Part shown: one piece after another, positions 34,519 to 43,466 of the stretch
Numbering within the stretch: position 1 is the first letter of the stretch
Layout: every line of letters begins with the position of its first letter
NCBI GenBank assembly: GCA_002395835.1
Contig: DGVD01000018.1
Coordinates: forward strand, 186,001-250,000
Reading direction: 5' to 3'
Origin: Bacteroidales bacterium UBA4293
GTDB lineage: Bacteria > Bacteroidota > Bacteroidia > Bacteroidales > Bacteroidaceae
DNA length: 64,000 nt
Program-made: the position numbers and the translations under genes
Notes under the pieces: generated by a model
Told to the model about the DNA's origin: nothing
Seen by the model: the letters and a program-made list of their open reading frames with translations, nothing else
The model's database searches: none

Positions 34519-35175
34519 TTAAGGGGTCATGCACTGCTTAACCAATTCTATGACCTCTTCTTTATTGTCAAAATTGATTTTATGTTCCTTCAAGTATTGA
34601 TCAATAAAATCTTTCTTATTAGGGAAAAGTTTCGTCAAGGTCTTTTGGTTTCTAAAAGACTGCAACTTATTCTTACGGAAAAGCATATAGGAATGCTCCG
34701 GTTCATATTCCCAGACTTCCAGATTCTTCTGTTCCCTATTCAGATTGTTGCCACCTAAATAAGATAAATCCACATTGTCCACTCCTCCCACATGGGTGTT
34801 AAACCCTAAGGCACCGGTCTTTCCCTTGTTTATCCTACGCAATTTATAGTCAGCCAGAATACTGAAGCTAGGGGATTTATACACCACATCCAAGAAACGT
34901 GTACCATAAGGGACCATCTTATGCGTTCCTAGGTACAAGGTATCTACATTATTAATGTCGGCCAATTCCATGATATCCTCTCCACTCTTGAATTCCATAC
35001 GTTGGGTCTGACAGTTGTAATTGAAGAGTTCTTTCAGTGGAAGACCTCTTTTACTACTAGCTACACTCTCCTGATAGGATGGAAGCAGATAGGGTGAATA
35101 TATCTTTGTCTGAGCTGACAAGCAGACTGGGACAAAGAATACCAAAGACACGATATTTCTCAATGAAAATTTCAT
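34519..35175 (-). CDS. Small exported protein, paralogue of the 40720-41400 gene
   Basis: 218 residues. Signal peptide MKFSLRNIVSLVFFVPVCLSA. No domain recognised. It aligns over its whole length with the protein at 40720-41400: shared VDTLYLG/VDTISVG, LADYKLRRINKGKTGALGF/LGWKLKQVHKGQTGAFGL and a C-terminal LFPNKKDFIDQYLKEH/AFPQYKEKIQSFVKEN helix. The middle looks like a beta-sheet periplasmic domain. It is the first gene of a four-gene operon with the CxxCH propeller, DUF6057-like and YitT genes (13-bp gap to the next). Confidence 0.75.
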   Translation of the reverse strand: MKFSLRNIVSLVFFVPVCLSAQTKIYSPYLLPSYQESVASSKRGLPLKELFNYNCQTQRMEFKSGEDIMELADINNVDTLYLGTHKMVPYGTRFLDVVYKSPSFSILADYKLRRINKGKTGALGFNTHVGGVDNVDLSYLGGNNLNREQKNLEVWEYEPEHSYMLFRKNKLQSFRNQKTLTKLFPNKKDFIDQYLKEHKINFDNKEEVIELVKQCMTP

Positions 35176-35200
35176 TTTTTATACTCGCAAATTTGACATG

Positions 35201-35233
35201 CAAAATTAAAGATAATTTTTCACCTTGCCCAAC
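35201..35233 (-). promoter_or_regulatory. Promoter of the small-exported-protein operon
   Basis: Minus strand: -7 TAATTTTG (35201-35208) with a -33 GTTG (35230-35233, one mismatch) 21 bp upstream. Predicted start near 35195, about 20 nt before the ATG at 35175. Confidence 0.65.
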
Positions 35234-35252
35234 TATTTATAGAAAAAAACTA

Positions 35253-35291
35253 AAGTGGCTGCAACAAGCCTGTTTGGTGTTGCAGCCACTT
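35253..35291 (-). terminator. Terminator after susD (first pair)
   Basis: AAGTGGCTGCAACA (35253-35266) pairs perfectly with TGTTGCAGCCACTT (35278-35291). On the minus strand a T7 run follows. It ends the susC-susD transcript 32 bp past the susD stop and insulates the downstream operon. Confidence 0.92.
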
Positions 35292-35322
35292 CCTATTATT
35301 CTAGAATCCTAATATGCTATAA

Positions 35323-37029
35323 TTAATATGGCAACTTGTTAACAGTGTACCAAGTACCTGCTGGAAGTGCCCAGAAGATAGCATTATAGTACTGATTGCT
35401 GTTAGACAGACGGCTAAGAGCAGCATTCATGTTATCCAAGTTGTTGTTAACTTCATCCTGAGGATAACCGATGCGGTCCATTGGAAGAGGAATCTCGAAG
35501 CTTGCGTCACCAGTGAAATCACGGAACTCCAGCTTTGGATAACCTGTACGACGAACCTCACTATAGGTCTGCTCTGGCTGCAGGAATGAGAAGTGCAACC
35601 AACGCTGCTCACAGATAGTCTGCAACTTGTCTGAAGAATCAGCCCAAAGTTTGTTGATATATTCAGTTGCATCTGGCTTCTCTACTGGGGTACGGAATAC
35701 AGACTTTGCGTTCTCTGCATAATACAGATCTACAGAAGCCTGAACACCTGCCTTGAAGTAAGTCTCAGCAGAACCACTGATGATACCACGCTGTGCAGCC
35801 TCAGCTAAGGTCAGATAAGCCTCTGCCTTAGTCATGATAGGATGCATGAAGTAAGCATTATTGATGAAAGTAGCAGAGTCAACTACTGCATAGTAGCGAT
35901 AGCTAGCCTCTGACTGCCATTTTGCAAGCTGATCCTCAAATTTCTCATGATAATCCAAGTAGTGCATTACGCCACCATTGGATGCATCGTACATAACAGC
36001 TGCACGTGGGTCAGCACCTGCAATGTGAACATTAGTAGTGTGGTTCATCACATCTCCATCTTTGATGTTCAAAATCTCAAACATCTTGTAGGTACCACGT
36101 GAATACTGGCGTGCCCATTCATTCCAGCCACCACCCCAGTTCATACCATTACCATCATTGTAGCTGAATGCTACAACACTTGGGTCAGCGAAACCAGTCA
36201 CACAGTCGTCAGAGAAGTTAGCCAAAGCGCTAGAAACCTCGTTCAAAGTAGACTGACCAAGACTAGTCAATGGGCCCTGAGTAGAGATACGCAGTGCCAT
36301 ACGTGCACGTAGACCAAGAGCATAACGTGCCCAAGCATCCTTGTTACCACCGAAGAGCAGGTCCTGAGATGCGAATGCTGCAGGAGCAGTAGCACTCTGG
36401 ATACGAGAATAAAGAGTACCCAGACCATCATAACTAACACTCTCTTCTGTTGCAGTAGTAACTGTTGCACCGTTCAACATCATCTGATAAAGAGTAGCAG
36501 CATCGTCATAAGAAGCTTTACTGTCGGCTACATTACCAGAGATCTGAATATTACATGCATTGATGAATGGAACATCACCCCAAAGGTCTATTGCTTTCTC
36601 TAGTTCATCATAGATCCAAACAGTTGCACAGTCCATATACAATTGGTTTTTAGCCTGCTCTGCAGCATCTAAACTTTCGAAAGTATGCTTCATCAGTTTA
36701 TACTGTGCCACATCGTTGTAGAAGTTTGTCCAACGGTCATTGTCATAGCTGACGTAGCTACCTGTTCCTTCATAATCAGTATCAGCGGTAAAGTGGCTGG
36801 CAACCTGAGAATAAGCACCTATCTGAGGAAGTTCGAAAGTACAAAGACCCCAGTAAGTCTGCATTCCGTAAGTACGACCATTCCATACAACTCCACTGAA
36901 CAATTTATCGCAAGACACTGTAGTGGTCTTTGAAGGGTTATTGTATTTTTCTGTGTATGCCTCATCCTTACAAGAAGAAATAGACATGACAGCTGCAATA
37001 CCCAACGTAATTGTTAATATCTTTTTCAT
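35323..37029 (-). CDS. SusD/RagB-family glycan-binding lipoprotein (pair 1)
   Basis: 568 residues from ATG 37029 (an upstream in-frame TTG at 37041 is unlikely). Lipoprotein signal KKILTITLGIAAVMSISSC. The SusD-like helical scaffold is seen in YMDCATVWIYDELEKAIDLW, GNKDAWARYALGLRARMALR, MTKAEAYLTLAEAAQRG and ICEQRWLHFSFLQPEQTYSEVRRTGYP. It is a surface lipoprotein that caps the SusC barrel encoded 28 bp upstream and captures oligosaccharide. The aromatic-rich loops (GMNWGGGWNEWARQYSRG) may contact glycan. Ligand inferred from neighbours to be N-glycan oligosaccharide. Confidence 0.94.
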   Translation of the reverse strand: MKKILTITLGIAAVMSISSCKDEAYTEKYNNPSKTTTVSCDKLFSGVVWNGRTYGMQTYWGLCTFELPQIGAYSQVASHFTADTDYEGTGSYVSYDNDRWTNFYNDVAQYKLMKHTFESLDAAEQAKNQLYMDCATVWIYDELEKAIDLWGDVPFINACNIQISGNVADSKASYDDAATLYQMMLNGATVTTATEESVSYDGLGTLYSRIQSATAPAAFASQDLLFGGNKDAWARYALGLRARMALRISTQGPLTSLGQSTLNEVSSALANFSDDCVTGFADPSVVAFSYNDGNGMNWGGGWNEWARQYSRGTYKMFEILNIKDGDVMNHTTNVHIAGADPRAAVMYDASNGGVMHYLDYHEKFEDQLAKWQSEASYRYYAVVDSATFINNAYFMHPIMTKAEAYLTLAEAAQRGIISGSAETYFKAGVQASVDLYYAENAKSVFRTPVEKPDATEYINKLWADSSDKLQTICEQRWLHFSFLQPEQTYSEVRRTGYPKLEFRDFTGDASFEIPLPMDRIGYPQDEVNNNLDNMNAALSRLSNSNQYYNAIFWALPAGTWYTVNKLPY

Positions 37030-37057
37030 TGTTGTATTCAATTAATTAGGTTTTAAA

Positions 37058-40000
37058 TTAGAACTTAGCACGAATAGAGAAACCGAAGCTGCGGCTTGCT
37101 GCTGAAGAGTTACCAGCAACTGCCTGCCAGATCCAGTTAGTACCATCACCAGACTCAGCATCCATTTCCTTCAGATTCTTGAATACATAGAACAGGTTAC
37201 GTCCGTAAACTGACAGAGTCAAGTTCTGGCAACCGAATGCCTTAGTAAAGCTCTTTGGAAGCTGGTAACCCAGAGAAAGCTCACGAAGCTTCAGGTAAGA
37301 GTTGTCCTGAATAGCCTCCTCATAAGAGTTGTGAGTACCTGCACCCCAACCATAAGAGTTTCCATAGAATACACCTGCAGGAACGATGGTAGTATTAGGA
37401 GTACCGTCAGTGTGAACACCTTCGATAATCATACCATCATTGAACTGAGTGTAACCAGAAGGAGCTGTACCTGCGATGGTGGTACCAGTTGCGCTGATAT
37501 TATTGTCCTCGTAGTAGTAAGCCAAACCGCCGTGACCTTCACGACCATTCAGTGTCTCCTTCAAGTGACCAGTTTCCATTGCATAGGTCCAATACTGGTT
37601 CAGGACGTCTCCACCGATACGGAAGTCGAATGTAGCATCCAAGAATACCTGCTTGTAACGAAGGCTTGCAGAGAAACCACCCACGCCCTTAGGCATAGCG
37701 TTACCTACCTTTTCCAAAGTAGAGCTACGGAGTGGAAGACCATCGCTACCGATAATCTTTCTGCCCTGCTCATCGCGCTGATATGGATATGCATACCAGT
37801 CACCCATAGCCTCACCTACGTTAGAGTAGAGGTATACAGAGTTATCGAAGCTACTGTGCTGGATACGATCTACACCGTCCATCAACTTAGTAACCTTATT
37901 CTTGTTGAATGAGATATTAGCACGCAGATCCAATGTCCAATCCTTAGTCTGGATAGGAGTACCATTGATAGCGAACTCAAGACCCTGGTTCTTCAACTCA
38001 CCAATGTTAAGCAAGATTGAACTACCACCGGCACTTCTAGCCAATGTAGACTGAAGAATCTGATCCTTTACATCATTGTTATAATAAGAAATCTCGAAAC
38101 CTAAACGGTTCTTGAAGAACTTAGACTCGAAACCGAGCTCGAACTCGTACTTCTTCTCTGGCTTGATGTTCAAGTTACCCAAGTTATTACCGATGCTATT
38201 CAAGATATATGAACCAACGGTAGACTGAGAATAAAGAACGTTTGCAGCATATACAGATGGAGCATTACCTACGATACCGTAAGATGCACGTACCTTACCA
38301 TAATCCCAGAATTCAGGGCGCTTGTCCTTCAAAAGCTCAGTGATGATCACACTGGTATTGATAGAAGGATAAGTGAAGCTGTTGTTACCTGGAGCCAAAG
38401 TAGAGATCTTCTCGTTACGGAGAGAACCTTCCAAATAGAACCAGCTGTCATAGCCGTAAGAAGCAGTTCCGAAGATTGCTGTACGCAATGCACGGATATC
38501 TTCCATAGAAGCATTGTCGGTAGTCAAAGAAGTAGCTGCCAAGTTGAACCAGTTGGTAACTGACAAACCACCAGATGTTCTAGCTGTAGAAGCGAAAGTA
38601 CGCTCCTGACGACCAGACCAACCTACGTTAGCAGTGATGTTGTGCTTTTCACCGAAAGTCTTATCGAACATCAACATGATATCACCGTAGTAAGTCTCAT
38701 ACTTACGGTTCAACAGAGAGTAACCACCCTTCTGGCCAGAACCAGTTGCCAAAGCCAAAGAACGCTCAGCATTGTCACGACCTTCGATATCCTCTGCGGT
38801 AAGGTCAGTAGCGATACGACCACGGAGAGTCAAACCTGGGATAATTTCCCAAGATGGAGTAACACCGGCAATCAGACGGTTGTTGTTCTCCTCACGCATG
38901 TTAGCCAAAACCTTCCAGAAGTACTCGTTCATGATAGAAGCAGAACCTGGAGTGTAGAGCAAGCTCTCTTCTGGAGTCTCAGAATCCTGAGTTACATCAC
39001 GATACTGATAGCCTGCTGAAGTTACAGTCTTTTCACGCATCAAAGCTACATCATCGAATGAACCTACCATACCACCATAGTTCAAAGTAGCACGGCTGAT
39101 ACGATATGCACGGTTCTTGATGTTCTGACGCATGTACTGCATGGTATAGTCAATCTTCACACCCTTGGTAACGTTGATAGAACCAGTAAGGTTGAAGTTG
39201 TGCTTATTGTTGCTAGAGTTGTACTGCATAGCCTTGTTGTCATTGTAGGTGTAAGAGAAACGGATGTTACCCCAATCACCTGCCTTAGTTACAGCAAGGT
39301 TGTACTGCTGGTTGAAACCTGTACGGAACATATCCTTCCAAGGATTGCCACCCATGCTGTTATATGAACGCTGAGTACCATCCCAGTAAGTTACCTTGCT
39401 ACCATCATATCTAGGACCCCAATAATTATAGGTATTCTGAGCAATGTGGTAGTCTGTTCCAAGAATAGTCTGCTGATAGAAACCACCGGTCTGCTTCATG
39501 TAGTCGGTCATACTAGAACGACGGCCATAAGTACCAGGACCGAACTCAGTCTGCTGCTCAGGCATGTAAGCTACCTGATCCCAGCTAAAGTTCATACCCA
39601 GGTCTACGCCTACGCCAGAAGCACCCTTACCAGTCTTGGTAGTGATGACAACTACACCGTTAGCTGCCTCAGAACCGTAAAGAGCAGATGCTGCTGCACC
39701 CTTCAAGATAGAGATGCTCTCTACATCTTCTGGGTTGATGTCCACCAAACCGTTAGATTCGATACGCTGGCTTGACCAGTAAGAACCTTCGTTGTTGGCA
39801 TCACCGTTACGGATAGGCACACCATCCATTACGATCAATGGCTGAGTGGTACCGGTAATAGAAGACATACCACGCACGTTAATAGAAACTGAAGAAGTAC
39901 CACCACCAGGAGCAGTCTGAATACGTACACCGGCAGCCTTACCATACATAGCTGATGCGAAGGTAGGAGCTGCAGTCTTAGTCAATTCTTCTGCTGCTAC

Positions 40001-40417
40001 TGAAGATACAGAGTAACCCAGTTTCTTAGCATCCTTACGGATACCCATGGCAGTTACGACAACTTCTTCCAACTGCTGAGAGTCGTCTACCATAACTACA
40101 TTAAGATTCTGGCCATTCCAGGTCACTTCCTGAGTCTGATAACCCATGAATGAGACAACGAGGACAGAACCTCTTCTCAGATTCTGGATCTCAAAATTAC
40201 CGTCAAAGTCTGTAATTGTACCATTAGTCGTTCCCTTCACCAAGATAGATGCGCCAATGACTGGTTCACCCTGTGAATCTACAACGACACCCTTACAAGT
40301 ACTGCTTTGTTGTGTGGCATGCACACCTGCTACATTATCTGTAGCTGCATTAACAAGCATTGGACAGAATGCCATCAATGCCAGTGTAATGCTGACTGAT
40401 TTAAGTCTTTTAAACAT
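37058..40417 (-). CDS. SusC/RagA-family TonB-dependent outer-membrane transporter (pair 1)
   Basis: 1,119 residues. Signal peptide, then a carboxypeptidase-regulatory-like domain (STCKGVVVDSQGEPVIGASI ... ITDFDGNFEI, ~38-115), the TonB box region (LEEVVVTAMGIRKDAKKLGY), the plug (~130-260, with VESISILKGAAASALYGSEA and GVVVITTKTGKG) and a 22-strand barrel ending in ASRSFGFSIRAKF with terminal Phe. It imports oligosaccharides across the outer membrane using TonB energy, with the SusD partner. There is no N-terminal secretin/TonB (STN) extension, so control by FecR/ECF sigma is not expected. N-terminus and leader are closely related to those of the second SusC. Confidence 0.95.
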   Translation of the reverse strand: MFKRLKSVSITLALMAFCPMLVNAATDNVAGVHATQQSSTCKGVVVDSQGEPVIGASILVKGTTNGTITDFDGNFEIQNLRRGSVLVVSFMGYQTQEVTWNGQNLNVVMVDDSQQLEEVVVTAMGIRKDAKKLGYSVSSVAAEELTKTAAPTFASAMYGKAAGVRIQTAPGGGTSSVSINVRGMSSITGTTQPLIVMDGVPIRNGDANNEGSYWSSQRIESNGLVDINPEDVESISILKGAAASALYGSEAANGVVVITTKTGKGASGVGVDLGMNFSWDQVAYMPEQQTEFGPGTYGRRSSMTDYMKQTGGFYQQTILGTDYHIAQNTYNYWGPRYDGSKVTYWDGTQRSYNSMGGNPWKDMFRTGFNQQYNLAVTKAGDWGNIRFSYTYNDNKAMQYNSSNNKHNFNLTGSINVTKGVKIDYTMQYMRQNIKNRAYRISRATLNYGGMVGSFDDVALMREKTVTSAGYQYRDVTQDSETPEESLLYTPGSASIMNEYFWKVLANMREENNNRLIAGVTPSWEIIPGLTLRGRIATDLTAEDIEGRDNAERSLALATGSGQKGGYSLLNRKYETYYGDIMLMFDKTFGEKHNITANVGWSGRQERTFASTARTSGGLSVTNWFNLAATSLTTDNASMEDIRALRTAIFGTASYGYDSWFYLEGSLRNEKISTLAPGNNSFTYPSINTSVIITELLKDKRPEFWDYGKVRASYGIVGNAPSVYAANVLYSQSTVGSYILNSIGNNLGNLNIKPEKKYEFELGFESKFFKNRLGFEISYYNNDVKDQILQSTLARSAGGSSILLNIGELKNQGLEFAINGTPIQTKDWTLDLRANISFNKNKVTKLMDGVDRIQHSSFDNSVYLYSNVGEAMGDWYAYPYQRDEQGRKIIGSDGLPLRSSTLEKVGNAMPKGVGGFSASLRYKQVFLDATFDFRIGGDVLNQYWTYAMETGHLKETLNGREGHGGLAYYYEDNNISATGTTIAGTAPSGYTQFNDGMIIEGVHTDGTPNTTIVPAGVFYGNSYGWGAGTHNSYEEAIQDNSYLKLRELSLGYQLPKSFTKAFGCQNLTLSVYGRNLFYVFKNLKEMDAESGDGTNWIWQAVAGNSSAASRSFGFSIRAKF

Positions 40418-40452
40418 AACTGTAATTTTTTGGTGTTTATAATAGTTAATAA
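40414..40452 (-). repeat. 39-bp leader repeat, copy 1 (start of susC pair 1)
   Basis: Bases 40414-40452 are identical to 46880-46918. Each copy includes the susC start codon and the preceding ~35 nt of untranslated leader, including the ribosome-binding region. Similarity continues less strictly into the signal-peptide codons. Confidence 0.9.
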
Positions 40453-40523
40453 AAAGTTATTCCACAGTAAGCCTATAGAACTGAACGAAGAAAGAAAAAT
40501 AACGTAAAAAAGAAATTCTCTCC

Positions 40524-40540
40524 CCCTTATTCACTAAGGG
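40524..40540 (-). promoter_or_regulatory. Small hairpin in the susC (pair 1) leader
   Basis: CCCTTA (40524-40529) pairs with TAAGGG (40535-40540) around 5 bases. It lies within the ~150-nt leader and is not followed by an immediate U-run, so it is more likely an mRNA structure than a terminator. The rest of the 302-bp gap (40418-40719) holds the promoter and the neighbouring terminator. Confidence 0.4.
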
Positions 40541-40569
40541 CCTCTAAGGTTAGGTTTTTATTTGCCACG

Positions 40570-40602
40570 CAAATTTAGATAATTTTCTTTTTATATAGCA
40601 AA
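40570..40602 (-). promoter_or_regulatory. Promoter of susCD pair 1
   Basis: Minus strand: -33 TTTG (40599-40602), 21-bp spacer, -7 TAAATTTG (40570-40577). Predicted start near 40564, giving a leader of about 147 nt. Confidence 0.8.
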
Positions 40603-40661
40603 AAAATCAAAAAAAATGTTTTCTTTTTTTACAATCTTCTTCTACGCTATGTACCTTATAT

Positions 40662-40700
40662 AAAAAGCCTGCATCTCTAAAAATAAATGCAGGCTTTTTT
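40662..40700 (-). terminator. Terminator of the small exported protein gene (40720-41400)
   Basis: AAAAAGCCTGCAT (40662-40674) pairs with ATGCAGGCTTTTT (40687-40699) around a 12-base loop, with T-runs on both ends. It lies 20 bp past the stop and just upstream of the susC pair 1 promoter. Confidence 0.92.
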
Positions 40701-40719
40701 ATTATATTCGATAAATAAA

Positions 40720-41400
40720 TCAAAGCGTAAAGATATAATCTATGATCTGAACTGCATTGTCAGCATGTATCATATCCAGGTCATTTTCCTTCACGAAGGA
40801 CTGAATCTTTTCTTTGTATTGTGGGAATGCCTTGTAGACATTCTTTAAGGTTCTTACCTTGTATTCTTTACCTCCTTTGGTGAAGTAGTAAGTATTATCA
40901 TTCTTCTGTTTCCACACATCAAAAGAAGGAGCCTCGTAATTGTCATACTGAATATACCCCATACCTGCGTTAGGATTGGCACCAAGGCCCATACCGGAAA
41001 GATCCACGGTGCTCAACTTCTGCACATGGGCCTGAGTGGGTAGCCCGAAGGCACCTGTCTGTCCCTTGTGAACCTGTTTCAGTTTCCATCCTAGCAGCAC
41101 TGTACCATTCTCACGACGGAATACTTCACAGAATTTCTTGTCATGATACACATACTTACGGTCACCCACAGAGATGGTATCCACTGCCTCAGGATTGGTC
41201 AATGTCATCATGGTTTCACCTTCCTTATAAAGCATTTCACCATTGGCTGCATCAAAGTTCAGCATCACGATGAAGCGCTGATGGTTCTTGTAGGTGATTC
41301 GGCTTTGAACGAAATCCTTGAAGAAATAAATTCTGGGCTTCTGAGCTGAAACAGTCAGAGAGCAGCAAAACAGTAAAATAATAGATAAATAGTTTCTCAT
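40720..41400 (-). CDS. Small exported protein, paralogue of the 34519-35175 gene
   Basis: 226 residues from ATG 41400; ATG 41415 would leave almost no untranslated leader after the predicted promoter. Signal peptide MRNYLSIILLFCCSLTVSAQ. Homologous along its length to the protein at 34519-35175 (see that entry), with an insertion rich in Gly/Asn (GMGLGANPNAGMGYIQYDNY). It is a single-gene unit with its own -7 box (41426-41433) and terminator, placed between the two SusCD pairs. Function unknown; recurrence beside both pairs suggests a role in glycan uptake or in assembling these complexes. Confidence 0.72.
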   Translation of the reverse strand: MRNYLSIILLFCCSLTVSAQKPRIYFFKDFVQSRITYKNHQRFIVMLNFDAANGEMLYKEGETMMTLTNPEAVDTISVGDRKYVYHDKKFCEVFRRENGTVLLGWKLKQVHKGQTGAFGLPTQAHVQKLSTVDLSGMGLGANPNAGMGYIQYDNYEAPSFDVWKQKNDNTYYFTKGGKEYKVRTLKNVYKAFPQYKEKIQSFVKENDLDMIHADNAVQIIDYIFTL

Positions 41401-41425
41401 TTGAATTAGTTTCATTTTTCCTTTG

Positions 41426-41433
41426 CAAAGATA
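41426..41433 (-). promoter_or_regulatory. Candidate -7 box (TATCTTTG) for the 40720-41400 gene
   Basis: TATCTTTG on the minus strand matches TAnnTTTG, 26 bp before ATG 41400. The -33 position has only TTTA (41453-41456), one mismatch, at 19 bp. Confidence 0.6.
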
Positions 41434-41487
41434 GCACTTTTTCCTTAAAGAATAAATATAAGCTAATTATTTAACTAATTAAAGTAA

Positions 41488-41523
41488 AAAGAGGGGTGAA
41501 AACCATAGTTATCACCCCTCTTT
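41488..41523 (-). terminator. Terminator after susD (pair 2)
   Basis: AAAGAGGGGTGA (41488-41499) pairs perfectly with TCACCCCTCTTT (41512-41523). On the minus strand it is followed by TTTTACTTT. It lies 24 bp past the susD stop. Confidence 0.92.
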
Positions 41524-41546
41524 ATCACTGAATTAAGTATTATTCA

Positions 41547-43433
41547 TTAGTTGTTTGGAGTACCCCACTGTGGAGCATTCAAATCCTGCCATACACGCTC
41601 TGTATTCAGAGGAGAACCAGTGATATTGTAGGTAGAACCAGAATTACCTGAACCCAGTGTGTTGAATCCTTGTGCTTTGTAGATGGCTGTCTTGATTTCA
41701 TACATTACGTCAGTTGGATCTGGAGATGCAATCTCGAAACGACGAGGAATAGCGGTCAGAGATACATCGTCGAACTTAACGAATGGAAGCAACTTAGAAC
41801 CAATCTTTGGATAACCAGAACGACGTGCAGTTACGTACTGATCTTCTGGAAGCAGTGAGAAGTGAATCAACTGCTGCAGGTAAACCTTCTCCAGCTGTTC
41901 TGAAGTAGAACCAGTCAACTTAATGTTGTCTGTAGCCATCATAGCATCGATTTCACCATCCTTCAGGTCGATTTCTACCTCATTTGGATCATATCCGTAA
42001 GTAGTTCCGTAGTAAGGTATCTTGTTCTTTGCTGCCAGCCAGTCATAATCCTGAACAGAGAAGCGAACACCACGGTCATAGTAGTACTCAGCGCTCTGTG
42101 GCAGATTAGCACCCAACAACTTGAACTCAGCCAAGTAGAGGTTAACCTCTGCTGCAGTCAGGTACATGATGTACAATGGATTATCCTCAGTATCCTGGAT
42201 AACTGTTGAACCCAGAGTTGGAACGGTATAATCATCACGTCCCTTCTTCTGCTCAGTAGTTTGTACAGAGAATGGATAGTAGTTCTTGTTTGTACCGTCT
42301 ACATTCAGCTGATAATTAGTACCATAGTTGAAGTACTTAGCATATTCTGGCTTAATGCTACCATTCATTACTACTGGAAGACCGATGTAGCGAACCCAAG
42401 GCTCACCCATACCACCCCAGTGGTCGAAGTTACCATTCTTATCCAGCACTACGTTCTGCTTTACTTCGTCAGGAAGAACGTCATACTTACCTGCGTCGAT
42501 GAAGCCCTGAACTACAGTAGAGTTCATAGCGTTTTTCGTGTAGATGAAGCGGATACGTGGGTCCTTAGAATCCATCATGAACTTCAGTACGTTAGCGCTT
42601 GCACCTGGAGTTTGAATGCCGTTACCAGTACCATATACATAGTCTTGGTCACCACCATTGGTAGATTGAGCCTTATTGAACTTCATATCGTCGTCCAAAG
42701 AATCCATATAGCCTACAGAAGCACTTGCCACTTCACTAGCAATGCTCAGAGCCTTGGAAGGATTATTGTTGTACAAACGAGCAGCAACTCTCAGTTTCAA
42801 AGAGTTAGCCAGTTTAGCCCACTTTTTCCAGTCACCTGCGTAAACTTGATCCAGTGCAGGACTAGACTCAACGTCAGAGCGGGTGAAGTAAGAGATAGCC
42901 TGATCTAGCTCAGTGAGGAAGGTGTTATACAGTTCCTCTACTGTATCGTACTTAGGAGTCAATATACCCAGGTCTGCATAGTGACAAGCCTCAGTATAAG
43001 GAATAGCACCATACATATCGCTATCGAACATACCCAGATAGACAGAGAGAACGGTACAAGCAGCCTCATAGCCTCTCAAGGTTTCTTCATTATTAGCGTC
43101 AATGTAAGATTTAATAGCGTTGCGATATTTCAATACACCGATGTACTGAGAACCCTGTCCACCATTTTCAGCCTGCTCTGTGAAAGAGTCACCGAAACCG
43201 CCTGTTGGGGTAGACATCTGATCCCAGCGGGTGTAGTAGTTCACATTATACCACCAAATCAAGTAGTCGTTTGGTTGGAATGTTAAGATTGCCTGAGACA
43301 TAAGAGCCTTTGGATCGGTCACTGTAACATTGGCTGGGTCCTGGTTCAGTTTCTGATAGTCATCAGCACAGCTAGTACCCAGTGCAAGCACAGAAGCTAA
43401 GGCAACTACATAATATAATTTATTAAGTTTCAT
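41547..43433 (-). CDS. SusD/RagB-family glycan-binding lipoprotein (pair 2)
   Basis: 628 residues. Lipoprotein signal LNKLYYVVALASVLALGTSC. The start of the mature protein (DYQKLNQDPANVTVTDPKAL) is typical of the SusD-like_2 group. Helical scaffold: EAACTVLSVYLGMFDSDMYG, WKKWAKLANSLKLRVAARLY, TAAEVNLYLAEFKLLG and LQQLIHFSLLPEDQYVTARRSGYP. It is a surface lipoprotein partner of the SusC encoded 33 bp upstream. It is clearly divergent from the pair 1 SusD, so the two pairs probably take different oligosaccharides. Ligand inferred, not shown. Confidence 0.94.
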   Translation of the reverse strand: MKLNKLYYVVALASVLALGTSCADDYQKLNQDPANVTVTDPKALMSQAILTFQPNDYLIWWYNVNYYTRWDQMSTPTGGFGDSFTEQAENGGQGSQYIGVLKYRNAIKSYIDANNEETLRGYEAACTVLSVYLGMFDSDMYGAIPYTEACHYADLGILTPKYDTVEELYNTFLTELDQAISYFTRSDVESSPALDQVYAGDWKKWAKLANSLKLRVAARLYNNNPSKALSIASEVASASVGYMDSLDDDMKFNKAQSTNGGDQDYVYGTGNGIQTPGASANVLKFMMDSKDPRIRFIYTKNAMNSTVVQGFIDAGKYDVLPDEVKQNVVLDKNGNFDHWGGMGEPWVRYIGLPVVMNGSIKPEYAKYFNYGTNYQLNVDGTNKNYYPFSVQTTEQKKGRDDYTVPTLGSTVIQDTEDNPLYIMYLTAAEVNLYLAEFKLLGANLPQSAEYYYDRGVRFSVQDYDWLAAKNKIPYYGTTYGYDPNEVEIDLKDGEIDAMMATDNIKLTGSTSEQLEKVYLQQLIHFSLLPEDQYVTARRSGYPKIGSKLLPFVKFDDVSLTAIPRRFEIASPDPTDVMYEIKTAIYKAQGFNTLGSGNSGSTYNITGSPLNTERVWQDLNAPQWGTPNN

Positions 43434-43466
43434 ATCTTTCTATTATTAGATCTGTGTTGAATAAAT

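Noticed and set aside
40524..40540. Intrinsic terminator in the susC pair 1 leader
   Set aside because: The stem is only 6 bp and no U-run follows directly, so I list it as a possible leader structure only.
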